From the NCBI GenBank assembly GCA_019635795.1, contig JAHBYV010000020.1:1-64000 (forward strand): a DNA stretch of 64,000 nucleotides, written 5' to 3'. The translations under genes and the position numbers were made by a program. The notes under the pieces are model-generated. The model saw only the letters and a program-made list of their open reading frames with translations. It was not told the DNA's origin and made no database searches. The DNA is from Rhizobiaceae bacterium (GTDB taxonomy: Bacteria; Pseudomonadota; Alphaproteobacteria; Rhizobiales; Rhizobiaceae). Positions 46,711 through 56,329 of the stretch are shown in pieces (positions within the stretch are counted from its first letter, which is position 1; every line of letters starts with the position of its first letter).

Positions 46711-47409
46711 ATGCGGGTGCTTGCAATCGAAAACTATACAGGTAGCGGGCTTGGTCAGCTTGGCGATATGCTCAACGAAGCGAATGCGCATATCGAATAC
46801 GTCCGTCCACATCTGGGCGAGTCGCTTCCGTCAGTGGCGAAAGACCACGATGCTCTGGTGGTGCTGGGTGGCGGGCAGAATGCGCTTGATGATGCGGGGT
46901 CGCCCTATTTTCCTCAACTGCTTGATCTTGTCCGAGATTTTGAACGAACGGATAAGGCGGTGCTGGGTATCTGTTTGGGAAGCCAGCTTCTCGCCCGGGC
47001 ATTTGGCGGCGAAAACCTCATTGGCGGCCACCGGGAGTTTGGCTGGAATGAAGTCGGCCTCACAGAGGCGGGCAAGAACGATCCGGTGTTCAGGGAAGTG
47101 CCGCAAGCTTTCCCTATCTTCCAGTGGCACGATGACAGCTTTAGCTAGCCGCCGAGTGCAACATTGTTGGCCAGTGGAGCGAACGTAAAACATCAGGCCT
47201 ATCGCATCGGACGCGCGGTCTATGCGACCCAGTTTCATTTCGAAGCGAATCGCAAGCTTGTTGAAGAATGGAACAGCTCATTTCCCGATACTATCCGGTC
47301 GATCGATCCTGATTGGCTGGATCATTACCCTCTTCTCGCACAAAAAGAGGGCGCCGTTGCAGACGCGATTGGTGCAGCCATTGCGCGCGCATGGGTTGCG
47401 CAAATTTAG
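46711..47409 (+). pseudogene. Class I glutamine amidotransferase, interrupted by an in-frame TAG
   Basis: A 232-codon frame homologous to GuaA-like glutamine amidotransferases, with nucleophile Cys in VLGICLGSQLLARAFGG and the downstream histidine in ATQFHFEANRKLVEEW. The frame is broken once by TAG at 47146-47148, after FPIFQWHDDSFS. The following codons (PPSATLLASG) continue the family pattern in the same frame. The truncated N-terminal product would lack the catalytic His and Glu. Either this is a recent pseudogene, a sequence error, or read-through occurs. ATG at 46711 follows GAAGG. Confidence 0.8.
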
Positions 47410-47683
47410 ATGATCGCCAAATAGTTGCATATTTAGCACGTCCCGGATTTCTCATTTATCTGTTGTGTTTGCCGACTGGATTTTGGTCCGTCGGAGCGCT
47501 AGTGCGGCATCCGGCAACGGGCGGGGAGCGCGCAATTCCCCCTCACCCAGCCCTTCGGTCAAACGAAGCGTGGCGGATGAAGGGGGAACTTGCTGCAGGG
47601 CGCAACCAAACTGCCAGAAATACATTGGTAAGAGTCGGTGTGGTAGGGGCTGTATTCGCAGCCTGATTATTGGGGACGGTATC

Positions 47684-47809
47684 TTGAAAGCGGCGTTCTT
47701 GTGTTTTGCGATGCTCGCAGCAATCGCAATTAGCGGTATTGGCATTTACGGTGCGGATGCATCGAACAACCACGCCGTGGTTGATGGATACGGCGTAATC
47801 GCGCGCTAG
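47684..47809 (+). CDS. Possible small membrane or exported protein, 41 aa
   Basis: TTG at 47684 follows GGGGACGG. The product is (M)KAAFLCFAMLAAIAISGIGI then a short hydrophilic tail, i.e. one hydrophobic segment usable as a signal anchor. The rest of the 410-bp gap (47410-47822) shows no other coding or RNA feature I can support; part of it (47536-47585) is a C/T-rich then G/A-rich stretch. Confidence 0.35.
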   Translation: MKAAFLCFAMLAAIAISGIGIYGADASNNHAVVDGYGVIAR

Positions 47810-47822
47810 CGCCTTACTCTGT

Positions 47823-48602
47823 TTAGCTGGCCGTCGTCAGGAAACGCTTCTGCTTTCCCTCCGCTACAAACGCGGTAAGCACACCTGAATCAAAGGCGCG
47901 TGTATCTATGTTTACACGATTGTCTCTTACGTCCGGCCTGCTAACCGGCGTATGCCCGTGCACGATTAGCTTGGGGTGAAGTTTTGTGTAGTTCAGGAAT
48001 TCGCTCCTGATCCATATGAGATCATTCGGGTCCTGGCGCTCGATTGCTATGCCGGGCCTGATCCCGGCGTGGCAGAAATAATAGTCGCCCGCAAAACAAC
48101 CCCGCGGCTGTCTCTTGAGAAATCTCACATGTGCGGTCGGTACTGCTTCCTGTAGTTGTGCACTGGTTTCGCGAAATCCCGTGTCGGACTCTTCAATGCC
48201 GTGCGCGTATGGTCTTCTTAGAACAACGCCATACGATTGGGCGGTCTGAATTCCACCAAACTGCATGAAAAGTCCGGTTGGGTCCGGCTTTGCAAGAAAA
48301 TCAAGAAATCCATATTCGTGATTGCCCACAAGCGTAATGATACGGCTGTCTTGCTGCTGTCGCGCTATCAATTCTTGCAAAACGCCTCGCGAATTGGGGC
48401 CGCGATCAACGTAATCCCCCAGAAGAATGATGCGCCAATCTGCCGGACGGTCGCGATTTAGCTCATTGTCGATCTGCTCCAGCATATTCTGCAACAGGTC
48501 CAGCCGCCCATGTACATCGCCGATGGCGTAAAGCCGAACGCCTGCCGGTGCTGTAGCTTCGTTGTAGCTGACCGTCGAACCCGCCAATTCAAACTCCCTC
48601 AT
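47823..48602 (-). CDS. Metallophosphoesterase, PPP-type phosphatase
   Basis: A 259-aa calcineurin-like enzyme with the full metal-site series: GDVHGR, GDYVDRG, GNHE, a HAG motif (YFCHAGIRPG) and HGHTP. The pattern is that of bacterial PPP phosphatases (PrpA/ApaH-like), which act on phosphoproteins or Ap4A. Substrate unknown. It is divergent from glcD. Confidence 0.88.
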   Translation of the reverse strand: MREFELAGSTVSYNEATAPAGVRLYAIGDVHGRLDLLQNMLEQIDNELNRDRPADWRIILLGDYVDRGPNSRGVLQELIARQQQDSRIITLVGNHEYGFLDFLAKPDPTGLFMQFGGIQTAQSYGVVLRRPYAHGIEESDTGFRETSAQLQEAVPTAHVRFLKRQPRGCFAGDYYFCHAGIRPGIAIERQDPNDLIWIRSEFLNYTKLHPKLIVHGHTPVSRPDVRDNRVNIDTRAFDSGVLTAFVAEGKQKRFLTTAS

Positions 48603-48762
48603 ATGATCCAGCTATGATCCAGCACATAGTGCGGCTAAAGCCGCGTGACCATAGTCGCCCGATAAGGTTTCATCCAGCCGCGCAAAAGGCGATGCCGGGA
48701 AAGCAAATCACGTTTGCGCCAATCACCATTGGATGGCTATAAGCATCGTAGGAGGAATGCCT

Positions 48763-50259
48763 ATGGCTGGCCTTGTCATGCCGAAACCGGATGAAACGAC
48801 CATGGCCCGGCGCGACCAGATCGTCGCCGCCATGCGCGAAATCGTAGACGGCGAAGGTGTAGTTGATAGCATCAATGAAATGCGGGCATTCGAGACGGAC
48901 GCCCTGACAGCTTACCGGCAATTGCCGCTTGTTGTGGTTTTGCCGCAAGCCGTGCAGCAGGTTTCCCGCATCCTTCGGTATTGCAATGAAAATCGCATCC
49001 GCGTCGTACCCCGCGGTTCAGGCACCTCGCTTTCCGGCGGATCTCTGCCATTGGCAGACGCTGTGTTGCTTGTGATGAGCAAGTTCAACCGCATCCTGGA
49101 AATTGACTACCCGAACCGCGCGGTGGTTGCGCAACCTGGAGTCACCAACCTTGGCATAACGAACGCGGTGGAAGAGGAGGGGTTCTACTACGCGCCTGAC
49201 CCTTCTTCTCAAATCGCCTGTTCAATCGGCGGCAATGTCGCTGAAAATTCCGGCGGCGTACACTGCCTGAAATACGGTTTGACCGCGAACAATTTGTTGG
49301 GCCTCGAAATGGTCCTCGTCAATGGTGAAGTCGTGCGCCTGGGCGGCAAGCATCTCGACTCGGAAGGATATGACCTGCTGGGTTTGATGACTGGTTCCGA
49401 GGGGTTGCTTGGTGTCGTAACCGAGGTGACGGTGCGAATCCTGAAGAAGCCGGAAACGGCCCGTGCAGTGATGATCGGGTTTCCCACCAGCGAGCAGGGC
49501 GGGCAGTGCGTCGCCGACATTATCGGCGCCGGGATTATTCCCGGCGGCATGGAAATGATGGACCGACCGGCAATACGTGCCGCAGAAGATTTCGTTCAGG
49601 TTGGCTATCCGCTGGATGTCGAGGCGCTGCTGATCGTTGAACTCGATGGTCCGCCAGCTGAGGTTGATCATCTCATTGGAGAGGTTGAGCGCATTGCGAT
49701 GAGCAATGGCTCGACAACATGCCGGATATCAACTTCCGATCAGGAGCGCCTGTCTTTTTGGGCCGGGCGCAAAGCTGCGTTTCCTGCTGTCGGGCGCATT
49801 TCACCGGACTATCTGTGCATGGATGGCACGATCCCGCGCAAGGAATTGCCTCGCGTATTGGCCGGAATGCGAGAGCTTTCAGAAAAGCACGGCTTGCGCG
49901 TGGCGAATGTTTTTCACGCTGGCGACGGCAATCTGCATCCGCTTATCTTGTATGATGCCAATAATCCCGGCGAACTGGCTGCCGCAGAAGCCTTCGGAGC
50001 AGATATATTGAGGCTGTGCGTAAAGGTTGGCGGGGTTCTGACCGGAGAGCATGGCGTGGGTGTCGAAAAGCGCGACTTGATGCCGGAAATGTTTTCTGAG
50101 GCCGATCTTGATCAACAAATGCGGATCAAGTGCGCATTCGACCCCAACCACCTGCTCAATCCTGGCAAGGTGTTCCCTCAATTGCGTCGCTGTGCGGAAC
50201 TGGGCCAGATGCACGTACATCATGGCAAGTTGCCTTTTCCTGATATTCCAAGGTTCTGA
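48763..50259 (+). CDS. glcD: Glycolate oxidase subunit GlcD
   Basis: A 498-aa FAD-linked subunit that oxidises glycolate to glyoxylate at the membrane. The PCMH FAD-binding domain has VPRGSGTSLSGGSLPLADAV and PGVTNLGITNAV, and the C-terminal domain has FHAGDGNLHPLILYD and GGVLTGEHGVGVEKRDLM. ATG at 48763 has GGAGG eight bases upstream. glcD, glcE and glcF form a tight operon (overlap TGATG, then 1 bp). Confidence 0.95.
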   Translation: MAGLVMPKPDETTMARRDQIVAAMREIVDGEGVVDSINEMRAFETDALTAYRQLPLVVVLPQAVQQVSRILRYCNENRIRVVPRGSGTSLSGGSLPLADAVLLVMSKFNRILEIDYPNRAVVAQPGVTNLGITNAVEEEGFYYAPDPSSQIACSIGGNVAENSGGVHCLKYGLTANNLLGLEMVLVNGEVVRLGGKHLDSEGYDLLGLMTGSEGLLGVVTEVTVRILKKPETARAVMIGFPTSEQGGQCVADIIGAGIIPGGMEMMDRPAIRAAEDFVQVGYPLDVEALLIVELDGPPAEVDHLIGEVERIAMSNGSTTCRISTSDQERLSFWAGRKAAFPAVGRISPDYLCMDGTIPRKELPRVLAGMRELSEKHGLRVANVFHAGDGNLHPLILYDANNPGELAAAEAFGADILRLCVKVGGVLTGEHGVGVEKRDLMPEMFSEADLDQQMRIKCAFDPNHLLNPGKVFPQLRRCAELGQMHVHHGKLPFPDIPRF

Positions 50260-51464
50260 TGAACGCGTTTTCTCCGACAACGCCCGAAGAAGTACTGTCC
50301 GTGGTCCAATGGGCGGCAGACAATAGAGCGCCGCTGGAAATCGTGGGGCAGGGGTCAAAACGCGCAGTGGGGCGGCCTGCTCAGGCAGAGCACACGGTCA
50401 GCCTTGCGCAACTGACTGGCATCACACTTTATGAACCTGCCGAACTTGTGCTCACGGCACGTGCGGGAACGTCCATAGCCGAAATCGAAAAGCTGCTGGC
50501 AGAACAAAATCAGCGGCTTGATTTTGAGCCTTCCGACTATGGGCCGCTGTTCGGCGCTCCCAGAGGTGCAGGGACTATTGGCGGTGTGTTGGCAACCAAC
50601 CTGTCTGGCCCTCGCAGGCTGAAAGCGGGCGCCGCAAGGGATCACATTTTAGGGATCAACGCCGTTTCTGGTCGCGGTGAAATGTTCAAGGCAGGTGGGC
50701 GCGTCGTGAAAAACGTGACCGGCTATGATGTTTCCAAGGCGATGGCGAATTCGTGGGGAACGCTTGCTGTTTGCACAGACGTAGCGTTCAAGGTCGTGCC
50801 GGCATCCGACACGGAAACAACATTGGTGATACGCAGTCTGCTTGATGAACAGGCAAGCGCGGCAATGGCATTGGCATTGGGATCAAGCGCGGAAGTGTCG
50901 AGCGCCGCACACCTGCCGGAAGGGCTTTCTGTTTCCGTTGCAAATGGTGTTCTCGGGTCTGAGGCCGCAACGCTTCTCAGGCTGGAGGGATTTCCGCCAT
51001 CAATAGACTATCGTCTGAACCTGTTGCGACACATTCTGAAAAGCGCTGGCGATTTGCATGTTCTGGAAGGCGAGCCGTCCAAGGCGCTATGGCGCGATAT
51101 AAGGGATTGCATTCCCTTTGCCGATGGAACGCTCAAGCCGGTGTGGCGCGTCTCCATGCAGCCTTCGCAGGCACATGCGATGACGCTTGATCTGCGACGC
51201 AGTTGCCCTGCAAGTGCTTTTTACGATTGGCAAGGCGGCCTTGTCTGGCTTCGGATGGAGCATGGCGATCCGGAAGCCGACCAATTGCGTGGTCTCGTTC
51301 GTGCGCATGGAGGCGGCCATGCTACCCTGGTGAGGGCGGAGGCGGCGATTCGCGCAGCCATACCGGTTTTTGAGCCTCAGCCACCCGCTTTGCGTGCACT
51401 CTCGGACCGACTTAAAGAGTCATTTGATCCGCTAGGCATACTCAACCCCGGGCGCATGAACTGA
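50259..51464 (+). CDS. glcE: Glycolate oxidase subunit GlcE
   Basis: A 401-aa FAD-binding subunit. Its PCMH domain has VGQGSKRAVGRPAQ and GPLFGAPRGAGTIGGVLATNL, and GGRVVKNVTGYDVSKAMANSW is the GlcE signature. The ATG overlaps the glcD stop, and glcF begins 1 bp after its end. Confidence 0.93.
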   Translation: MNAFSPTTPEEVLSVVQWAADNRAPLEIVGQGSKRAVGRPAQAEHTVSLAQLTGITLYEPAELVLTARAGTSIAEIEKLLAEQNQRLDFEPSDYGPLFGAPRGAGTIGGVLATNLSGPRRLKAGAARDHILGINAVSGRGEMFKAGGRVVKNVTGYDVSKAMANSWGTLAVCTDVAFKVVPASDTETTLVIRSLLDEQASAAMALALGSSAEVSSAAHLPEGLSVSVANGVLGSEAATLLRLEGFPPSIDYRLNLLRHILKSAGDLHVLEGEPSKALWRDIRDCIPFADGTLKPVWRVSMQPSQAHAMTLDLRRSCPASAFYDWQGGLVWLRMEHGDPEADQLRGLVRAHGGGHATLVRAEAAIRAAIPVFEPQPPALRALSDRLKESFDPLGILNPGRMN

Positions 51465-51465
51465 A

Positions 51466-52752
51466 ATGCAAACCAGCTTTTCACCAGAACAGCTTTCCGA
51501 TCCGAACGTAGCGGAAGCTGAGAAAATCTTGCGCAAATGTGTGCATTGCGGGTTCTGCACCGCTACCTGCCCCACCTATGTGACCTTGGGCAATGAACTG
51601 GATAGTCCGCGCGGGCGCATTTATCTAATCAAAGACATGCTGGAAAATGATCGTCCCGCTGACGAGGAAATCGTGCGGCATATTGATCGTTGCCTGTCCT
51701 GTTTGGCATGTATGACAACCTGCCCTTCAGGCGTGAATTACATGCATCTTGTCGATCACGCCCGGGCGCACATAGAAAAGACATACCGGCGGCCGCTCCT
51801 GGACAGGCTGATACGAACAATGCTGGCAAAAGTGTTGCCATATCCGGGGCGCTTTCGGCTCGCGGTCAAGCTTGCCGCTTTGGGTAGGCCGTTCACGGGA
51901 CTGCTTAAAAAATCCAAGGCGCTTCAGCCAATTTCGGCAATGCTTGAGCTTGCGCCGCGTCATCTCCCTGAGGCTCGTTCCAAACCGGTTACACCTGTAG
52001 GGGTTGCGCAGCGGCGAGTTGCAATATTGCAAGGTTGCGCACAGCCGGTTCTCAATCCTGGAATTAATGAAGCGACGGCATCGCTGCTTGCACGCCTTGG
52101 CATTGAGGTTGTTGAAGCGCCGGGCGAGGGGTGTTGCGGCGCGCTGGTGCATCATACGGGGCGTGAAGAAGAATCGCTCCAGCAGGCGCGCCGTAATGTT
52201 GATGCGTGGACGCATGTTCTTGAGAATGGCGGTCTGGATGCAATCATCATCACGGCGTCAGGCTGTGGGACTACGATCAAGGATTATGGTTATATGCTCA
52301 GGCTCGATCCTGAGTACGCCGCTAAAGCGGAGCTTGTTTCTTCCTTGGCGAAAGACATAACGGAATATCTTGCAGAGCTCGAGTTACCTGAGCCGACCAT
52401 CAAGCCGGGAGTTACTGTTGCCTATCATTCTGCCTGCTCCATGCAGCACGGACAGCGCATCGTTCGCGAACCGAAAGAACTGCTTTCCCGTGCTGGTTTC
52501 ATCGTGAAGGAGCCGCGTGAGGGGCATTTGTGCTGCGGGTCCGCCGGAACCTACAATATTATGCAACCCGAAATCTCGGCCCGTTTGCGGGACCGGAAAG
52601 TGCGCAATATCGCAGCAACGGGCGCGCAACTCGTCGCAACCGGCAACATTGGCTGCATGACCCAGATCGCCGATCGGGCCGGAATTCCGATCGTCCATAC
52701 GGTCGCGCTGTTGAACTGGGCGTATGGCGGCGAGCGCCCCAGCGGTATCTAG
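51466..52752 (+). CDS. glcF: Glycolate oxidase iron-sulfur subunit GlcF
   Basis: A 428-aa electron-transfer subunit. Two 4Fe-4S motifs are intact (CVHCGFCTATCPTY near residue 24; CLSCLACMTTCPSG near 80), followed by two cysteine-rich CCG domains (GEGCCGALVHHTG and GHLCCGSAGTYNIM). It passes electrons from GlcDE to quinone. It ends the glc operon. Confidence 0.95.
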   Translation: MQTSFSPEQLSDPNVAEAEKILRKCVHCGFCTATCPTYVTLGNELDSPRGRIYLIKDMLENDRPADEEIVRHIDRCLSCLACMTTCPSGVNYMHLVDHARAHIEKTYRRPLLDRLIRTMLAKVLPYPGRFRLAVKLAALGRPFTGLLKKSKALQPISAMLELAPRHLPEARSKPVTPVGVAQRRVAILQGCAQPVLNPGINEATASLLARLGIEVVEAPGEGCCGALVHHTGREEESLQQARRNVDAWTHVLENGGLDAIIITASGCGTTIKDYGYMLRLDPEYAAKAELVSSLAKDITEYLAELELPEPTIKPGVTVAYHSACSMQHGQRIVREPKELLSRAGFIVKEPREGHLCCGSAGTYNIMQPEISARLRDRKVRNIAATGAQLVATGNIGCMTQIADRAGIPIVHTVALLNWAYGGERPSGI

Positions 52753-52835
52753 AGGCAGAAAAGGGCGGCGCGTCCCTCCTCGCGCCACCCTTCTCCGACG
52801 GTTGCCACCTGAAACGGCGGCCCGTCCCCCGATTT

Positions 52836-53618
52836 TCACATGACGACGACTTTGGCGCCGACCTTCACCATCTCGTAAAGCTCAATGACATCCTGATTGC
52901 GCATACGGATGCAGCCCGAAGAGGCATTCGTTCCGATTGTCCAGGGCGCATTCGTGCCATGAATCCGGTAAAGTGTGCTGCCGAGATAAAGCGCACGAGC
53001 GCCAAGCGGATTGGCTTCGCCGCCGGCCATATAGTTGGGCAGGATACGACCCTTCTTGCGCTCACGCGCAATCATGGTTGCTGGTGGACGCCACTCCGGC
53101 CAAACGGCCTTGCGCGTTATATTTTCGACGCCCTTCCAGCCCATGCCTTGTTTGCCCACGCCAACTCCATAGCGGCGCGCGGTTCCGTCTGCCTGCACGA
53201 GGTAAAGGTGCCTGCTGGCAGTATCGATAACAATCGTGCCCGGCTTGTGGGTGGTGGTGTACTCAACAACCTGCGGAAGGAATTTCGGGTCAAGCCGAAA
53301 CTGCTTTTGGGGGCGTTGCACGGAAGCGGTGGTGACCGTGGCGTCAGTGCCTTGCGGTTGCACCAGCACTACCCCGGGAACCGTAGAGCTTTGAACAACG
53401 ACTTGACGTGGCGCTTGCTGCACTTTCACTTCATTCGTTGAAGAACGACGCTGCACCACTTTGCCCGGCTTGTTGCCGAGCTGCAGAACCCATGGGGCAG
53501 CCAGGTCAGGGCTCACCACTACCGGTGGCGGCTGGCGATAACGATCCTGCGCGGAAATAGGGGATGTTTGAAGCGCCAGCAAACCGGCGGCTATAAGCAG
53601 ACAGGCAGAAAACTTCAT
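52836..53618 (-). CDS. L,D-transpeptidase, YkuD/ErfK type
   Basis: A 260-aa periplasmic enzyme. A signal peptide (MKFSACLLIAAGLLALQTSP, cleavage near ISA-QDR) precedes a Pro/Gln/Val-rich linker and the catalytic domain with IVIDTASRHLYLVQADG and the active-site block (IHGTNAPWTIGTNAS followed by SGCIRM), holding His, Ser and Cys. It makes 3-3 peptidoglycan crosslinks or attaches outer-membrane proteins. ATG at 53618 is chosen because it begins the signal peptide. Confidence 0.92.
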   Translation of the reverse strand: MKFSACLLIAAGLLALQTSPISAQDRYRQPPPVVVSPDLAAPWVLQLGNKPGKVVQRRSSTNEVKVQQAPRQVVVQSSTVPGVVLVQPQGTDATVTTASVQRPQKQFRLDPKFLPQVVEYTTTHKPGTIVIDTASRHLYLVQADGTARRYGVGVGKQGMGWKGVENITRKAVWPEWRPPATMIARERKKGRILPNYMAGGEANPLGARALYLGSTLYRIHGTNAPWTIGTNASSGCIRMRNQDVIELYEMVKVGAKVVVM

Positions 53619-53815
53619 ACAATGTGCTCTCGAAAAATCGGGATCGAGCCTGTGCATCGATCTTTCGAGACATTCTCGCGCATCGACGGCAAGAGAAAGG
53701 TGAATCAATTTAAGTAAAATGCGACTTTGTTTGGAAACCTTTTGGTATGGTTACCATGGCGTTCAAAAATGCGGTAAATGCTCGGTAAACGCAAAGCGAA
53801 AGGGAGATTCGCCTC

Positions 53816-54451
53816 ATGGACGGTCTGGTTAGAGGTGAGGACGAACAAATTCGCTGTGCGTGGGGTGGCAGCACCGCCGACTACGTACCCTACCATGATA
53901 ATGAGTGGGGCAGACCGGTGGATGATGATTTCCGGCTATTCGAGAAAATCTGCCTTGAGGGCTTCCAGTCGGGGCTTTCGTGGCTGACTATTTTACGCAA
54001 GCGCGAGAATTTTCGTGCTGCGTTCGCCAATTTTGACTTTAATAAGGTCGCCCGGTTTACCGAGGAGGATGTGCAGCGTTTGCTAGCTGACGCAGGCATT
54101 GTGCGCCATCGCGGCAAGATCGAATCGACAATTAATAACGCCCGGCGCGCCCAGGAGCTTGTAAAAGAAGCAGGGTCTCTTGCAGCCTGGTTCTGGTCAT
54201 TTGAGCCAACAGCGCAAGAGCGCCCGGCAACTGTCGATCTTGAAACGCTGCGGGCCAATCCAACCACGCCAGTTTCGACAAAGATTTCGAAAGAACTCAA
54301 GAAACGCGGCTGGACGTTTGTAGGTCCAACCACAGTTTATGCGTTCATGCAGGCGATGGGATTGGTGAACGATCACATCGAAGGCTGTTCATGCCGCGCC
54401 GAAGTTGAGCAGGAACGGTTGCGTTTCAACCGCCCTAAGCTGCGCGGGTAA
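53816..54451 (+). CDS. tag: DNA-3-methyladenine glycosylase I
   Basis: A 211-aa base-excision glycosylase that removes 3-methyladenine. It has CAWGGSTADYVPYHDNEWG, FEKICLEGFQSGLSWLTIL, the catalytic-pocket RKRENFRAAF, and the zinc ligands in the C-terminal DHIEGCSCRA. GGGAG precedes the ATG. It converges with a small membrane-protein gene, overlapping by 17 bp. Confidence 0.95.
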   Translation: MDGLVRGEDEQIRCAWGGSTADYVPYHDNEWGRPVDDDFRLFEKICLEGFQSGLSWLTILRKRENFRAAFANFDFNKVARFTEEDVQRLLADAGIVRHRGKIESTINNARRAQELVKEAGSLAAWFWSFEPTAQERPATVDLETLRANPTTPVSTKISKELKKRGWTFVGPTTVYAFMQAMGLVNDHIEGCSCRAEVEQERLRFNRPKLRG

Positions 54452-54629
54452 ATGCCAGTGTGATAAGCACCACGCCTACAGTTGCCAGAACCGGGTAAAG
54501 CGCCAGAAGGCTTGTCAGCACGGCGCGCCCCATTTCGTTGCGTTGCGCATTGGCTTCCAATGGCGGATTGAATGGTCCTGCCTGCAACGAAGAGTCTGCG
54601 GAAGAGGTCTGTGTCGTCAACGTGGTCAT
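54435..54629 (-). CDS. Small membrane protein, 64 aa, unknown
   Basis: The N-terminal half is polar (MTTLTTQTSSADSSLQAGPF), and the C-terminal part is a single transmembrane segment (VLTSLLALYPVLATVGVVLI) ending TLAFTRAA. ATG at 54629 follows AGG. Function unknown. Its 3' end overlaps the end of tag. Confidence 0.5.
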   Translation of the reverse strand: MTTLTTQTSSADSSLQAGPFNPPLEANAQRNEMGRAVLTSLLALYPVLATVGVVLITLAFTRAA

Positions 54630-54683
54630 TGTCGTGCCTGAATTATACGGGCTGCAAAGTGCGGCCTCTGGACAGGCTGTGTA

Positions 54684-54706
54684 GGTGCCAATTGGCACCG
54701 ATTTTT
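54684..54706. terminator. 16-bp perfect palindrome, possible terminator
   Basis: GGTGCCAATTGGCACC is followed by GATTTTT on the + strand. It can form a 6-bp stem with a 4-base loop. It is ambiguous because no + strand gene ends near; tag stops 230 bp earlier. An operator for the divergent small gene or hisS is the alternative. Confidence 0.35.
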
Positions 54707-54841
54707 GAACGAATTGCGGAAAACTGGTGGCAGGAGGTTAACACCGGCTTTCCAGAATGCGCCTTTGCCTTGCCGCAACTGCTATGATCGGTTAGGACAC
54801 GCGCGCCCACGATCCTGTCGGGCTGTCAACCTTGCTATGGA

Positions 54842-56329
54842 ATGATGTCGATGGCCGAGAAACCGCAAAAGACGCTGGCGCGCCTGCCGCGTGGATTTGT
54901 TGATCGCTCGGCGAGCGATATTCGTGCCGCAGATCGGATGATGGCAACCATCCGCGAAGTCTACGAGCTTTATGGTTTTGAACCTGTAGAGCAGCCGTTG
55001 ATCGAATTCACGGACGCTCTTGGAAAGTTTCTCCCCGATCAGGATCGACCGAATGAAGGCGTGTTTTCCTTTCAGGATGATGATGAGCAGTGGCTATCGC
55101 TGCGCTACGATCTGACCGCGCCCACTGCGCGCTATGTTGCGGAGAATTTCGAGCGTCTGCCCAAGCCATTTCGGTCCTATCGATCCGGCTGGGTGTTCCG
55201 CAATGAAAAGCCCGGACCTGGTCGTTTCCGTCAGTTTATGCAGTTCGATGCAGATACGATCGGCGCGCCTGGAGTTGGAGCGGATGCCGAAATGGCCATG
55301 ATGATGGCCGATGTCATGGAGGCTCTTGGCATTGCGCGTGGCGATTATGTCATACGGGTGAACAACCGGAAGGTGCTTGATGGCGTGCTGGAAGCGATCG
55401 GCCTTGGCGGAGACGAAAATGCCGGTCGCCGGTTGACGGTTCTGCGGGCCATAGACAAGCTGGACAAATTTGGTCCCGAAGGCGTGCGTCTGCTGCTCGG
55501 TCAGGGGCGCTGGGACGGTGAAAAGGAGGGAGGGGGCGACTTTACGAAGGGTGCCGGACTTCCCGAATCCGCAATAGCAACGGTGCTGGGCTACATTGAT
55601 GGCTCTGCACTCGACATTGCGAACGAAAAATTCCGTGAAGGCATGGACGAACTGCGCGACATCGAAGCGCTGTGCCGAGCTGCACAATATGGACCGGAGC
55701 GCATCAAGATCGATCCCTCCGTCGTGCGCGGCCTCGAATATTACACCGGCCCGGTTCTTGAAGCGGAGCTTTTGGCAGAAATACCGAATGAAGACGGGCA
55801 GGTCGTTCGGTTCGGGTCCGTCGGTGGCGGCGGAAGGTACGATGGTCTGGTGTCGCGTTTCCGTGGCGAACCGGTTCCGGCTACAGGTTTTTCGATAGGC
55901 GTTTCGCGCTTGATGACCGCCCTCAAGAACCTCGGCAAGCTGGATGCAACCGATGTTGTTGCGCCCGTGGTTGTTTTGGTGATGGACAGAGATTTGGAAA
56001 GTCTTGGCCGCTATCAACGCATGGTCGCTCAATTGCGTCAGGATGGCATTCGCGCTGAACTTTATCTTGGCGGTGCCGGAATGAAGGCGCAGATGAAGTA
56101 TGCCGACCGGCGCGGAGCGCCTTGCGTGGTCATTCAAGGTGGCGATGAAAGGGCGGCCGGGACGGTTCAGATCAAAGACCTCGTGGTCGGCGCGCAGCTG
56201 GCGCAGGTCATCACCGATCACGGCGAGTACAAGGAATTGCGGCCCGGCCAGATTACGGTCCCTGAGACCGATATGGTTGACGCCGTGCGGCGCATCCTTC
56301 AGGCGCAGGCAGAAGAACGCAGGGCATGA
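54842..56329 (+). CDS. hisS: Histidine-tRNA ligase
   Basis: A 495-aa class II aminoacyl-tRNA synthetase. Motif 1 is followed by [16 protein letters not shown], motif 2 [20 protein letters not shown], the histidine-A motif [13 protein letters not shown], motif 3 GFSIGVSRL, and the C-terminal anticodon-binding domain. The alphaproteobacterial form lacks the standard need for G-1, consistent with the tRNA-His in this window. In-frame ATGs at 54842 and 54851 are both possible. hisZ overlaps its last 4 bp. Confidence 0.94.
   Translation: MMSMAEKPQKTLARLPRGFVDRSASDIRAADRMMATIREVYELYGFEPVEQPLIEFTDALGKFLPDQDRPNEGVFSFQDDDEQWLSLRYDLTAPTARYVAENFERLPKPFRSYRSGWVFRNEKPGPGRFRQFMQFDADTIGAPGVGADAEMAMMMADVMEALGIARGDYVIRVNNRKVLDGVLEAIGLGGDENAGRRLTVLRAIDKLDKFGPEGVRLLLGQGRWDGEKEGGGDFTKGAGLPESAIATVLGYIDGSALDIANEKFREGMDELRDIEALCRAAQYGPERIKIDPSVVRGLEYYTGPVLEAELLAEIPNEDGQVVRFGSVGGGGRYDGLVSRFRGEPVPATGFSIGVSRLMTALKNLGKLDATDVVAPVVVLVMDRDLESLGRYQRMVAQLRQDGIRAELYLGGAGMKAQMKYADRRGAPCVVIQGGDERAAGTVQIKDLVVGAQLAQVITDHGEYKELRPGQITVPETDMVDAVRRILQAQAEERRA

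Noticed and set aside
47452-47773. Overlapping frames on both strands after the amidotransferase
   Set aside because: Mutually overlapping, no ribosome sites, low-complexity arginine/proline content; only the 41-aa hydrophobic frame kept as weak.
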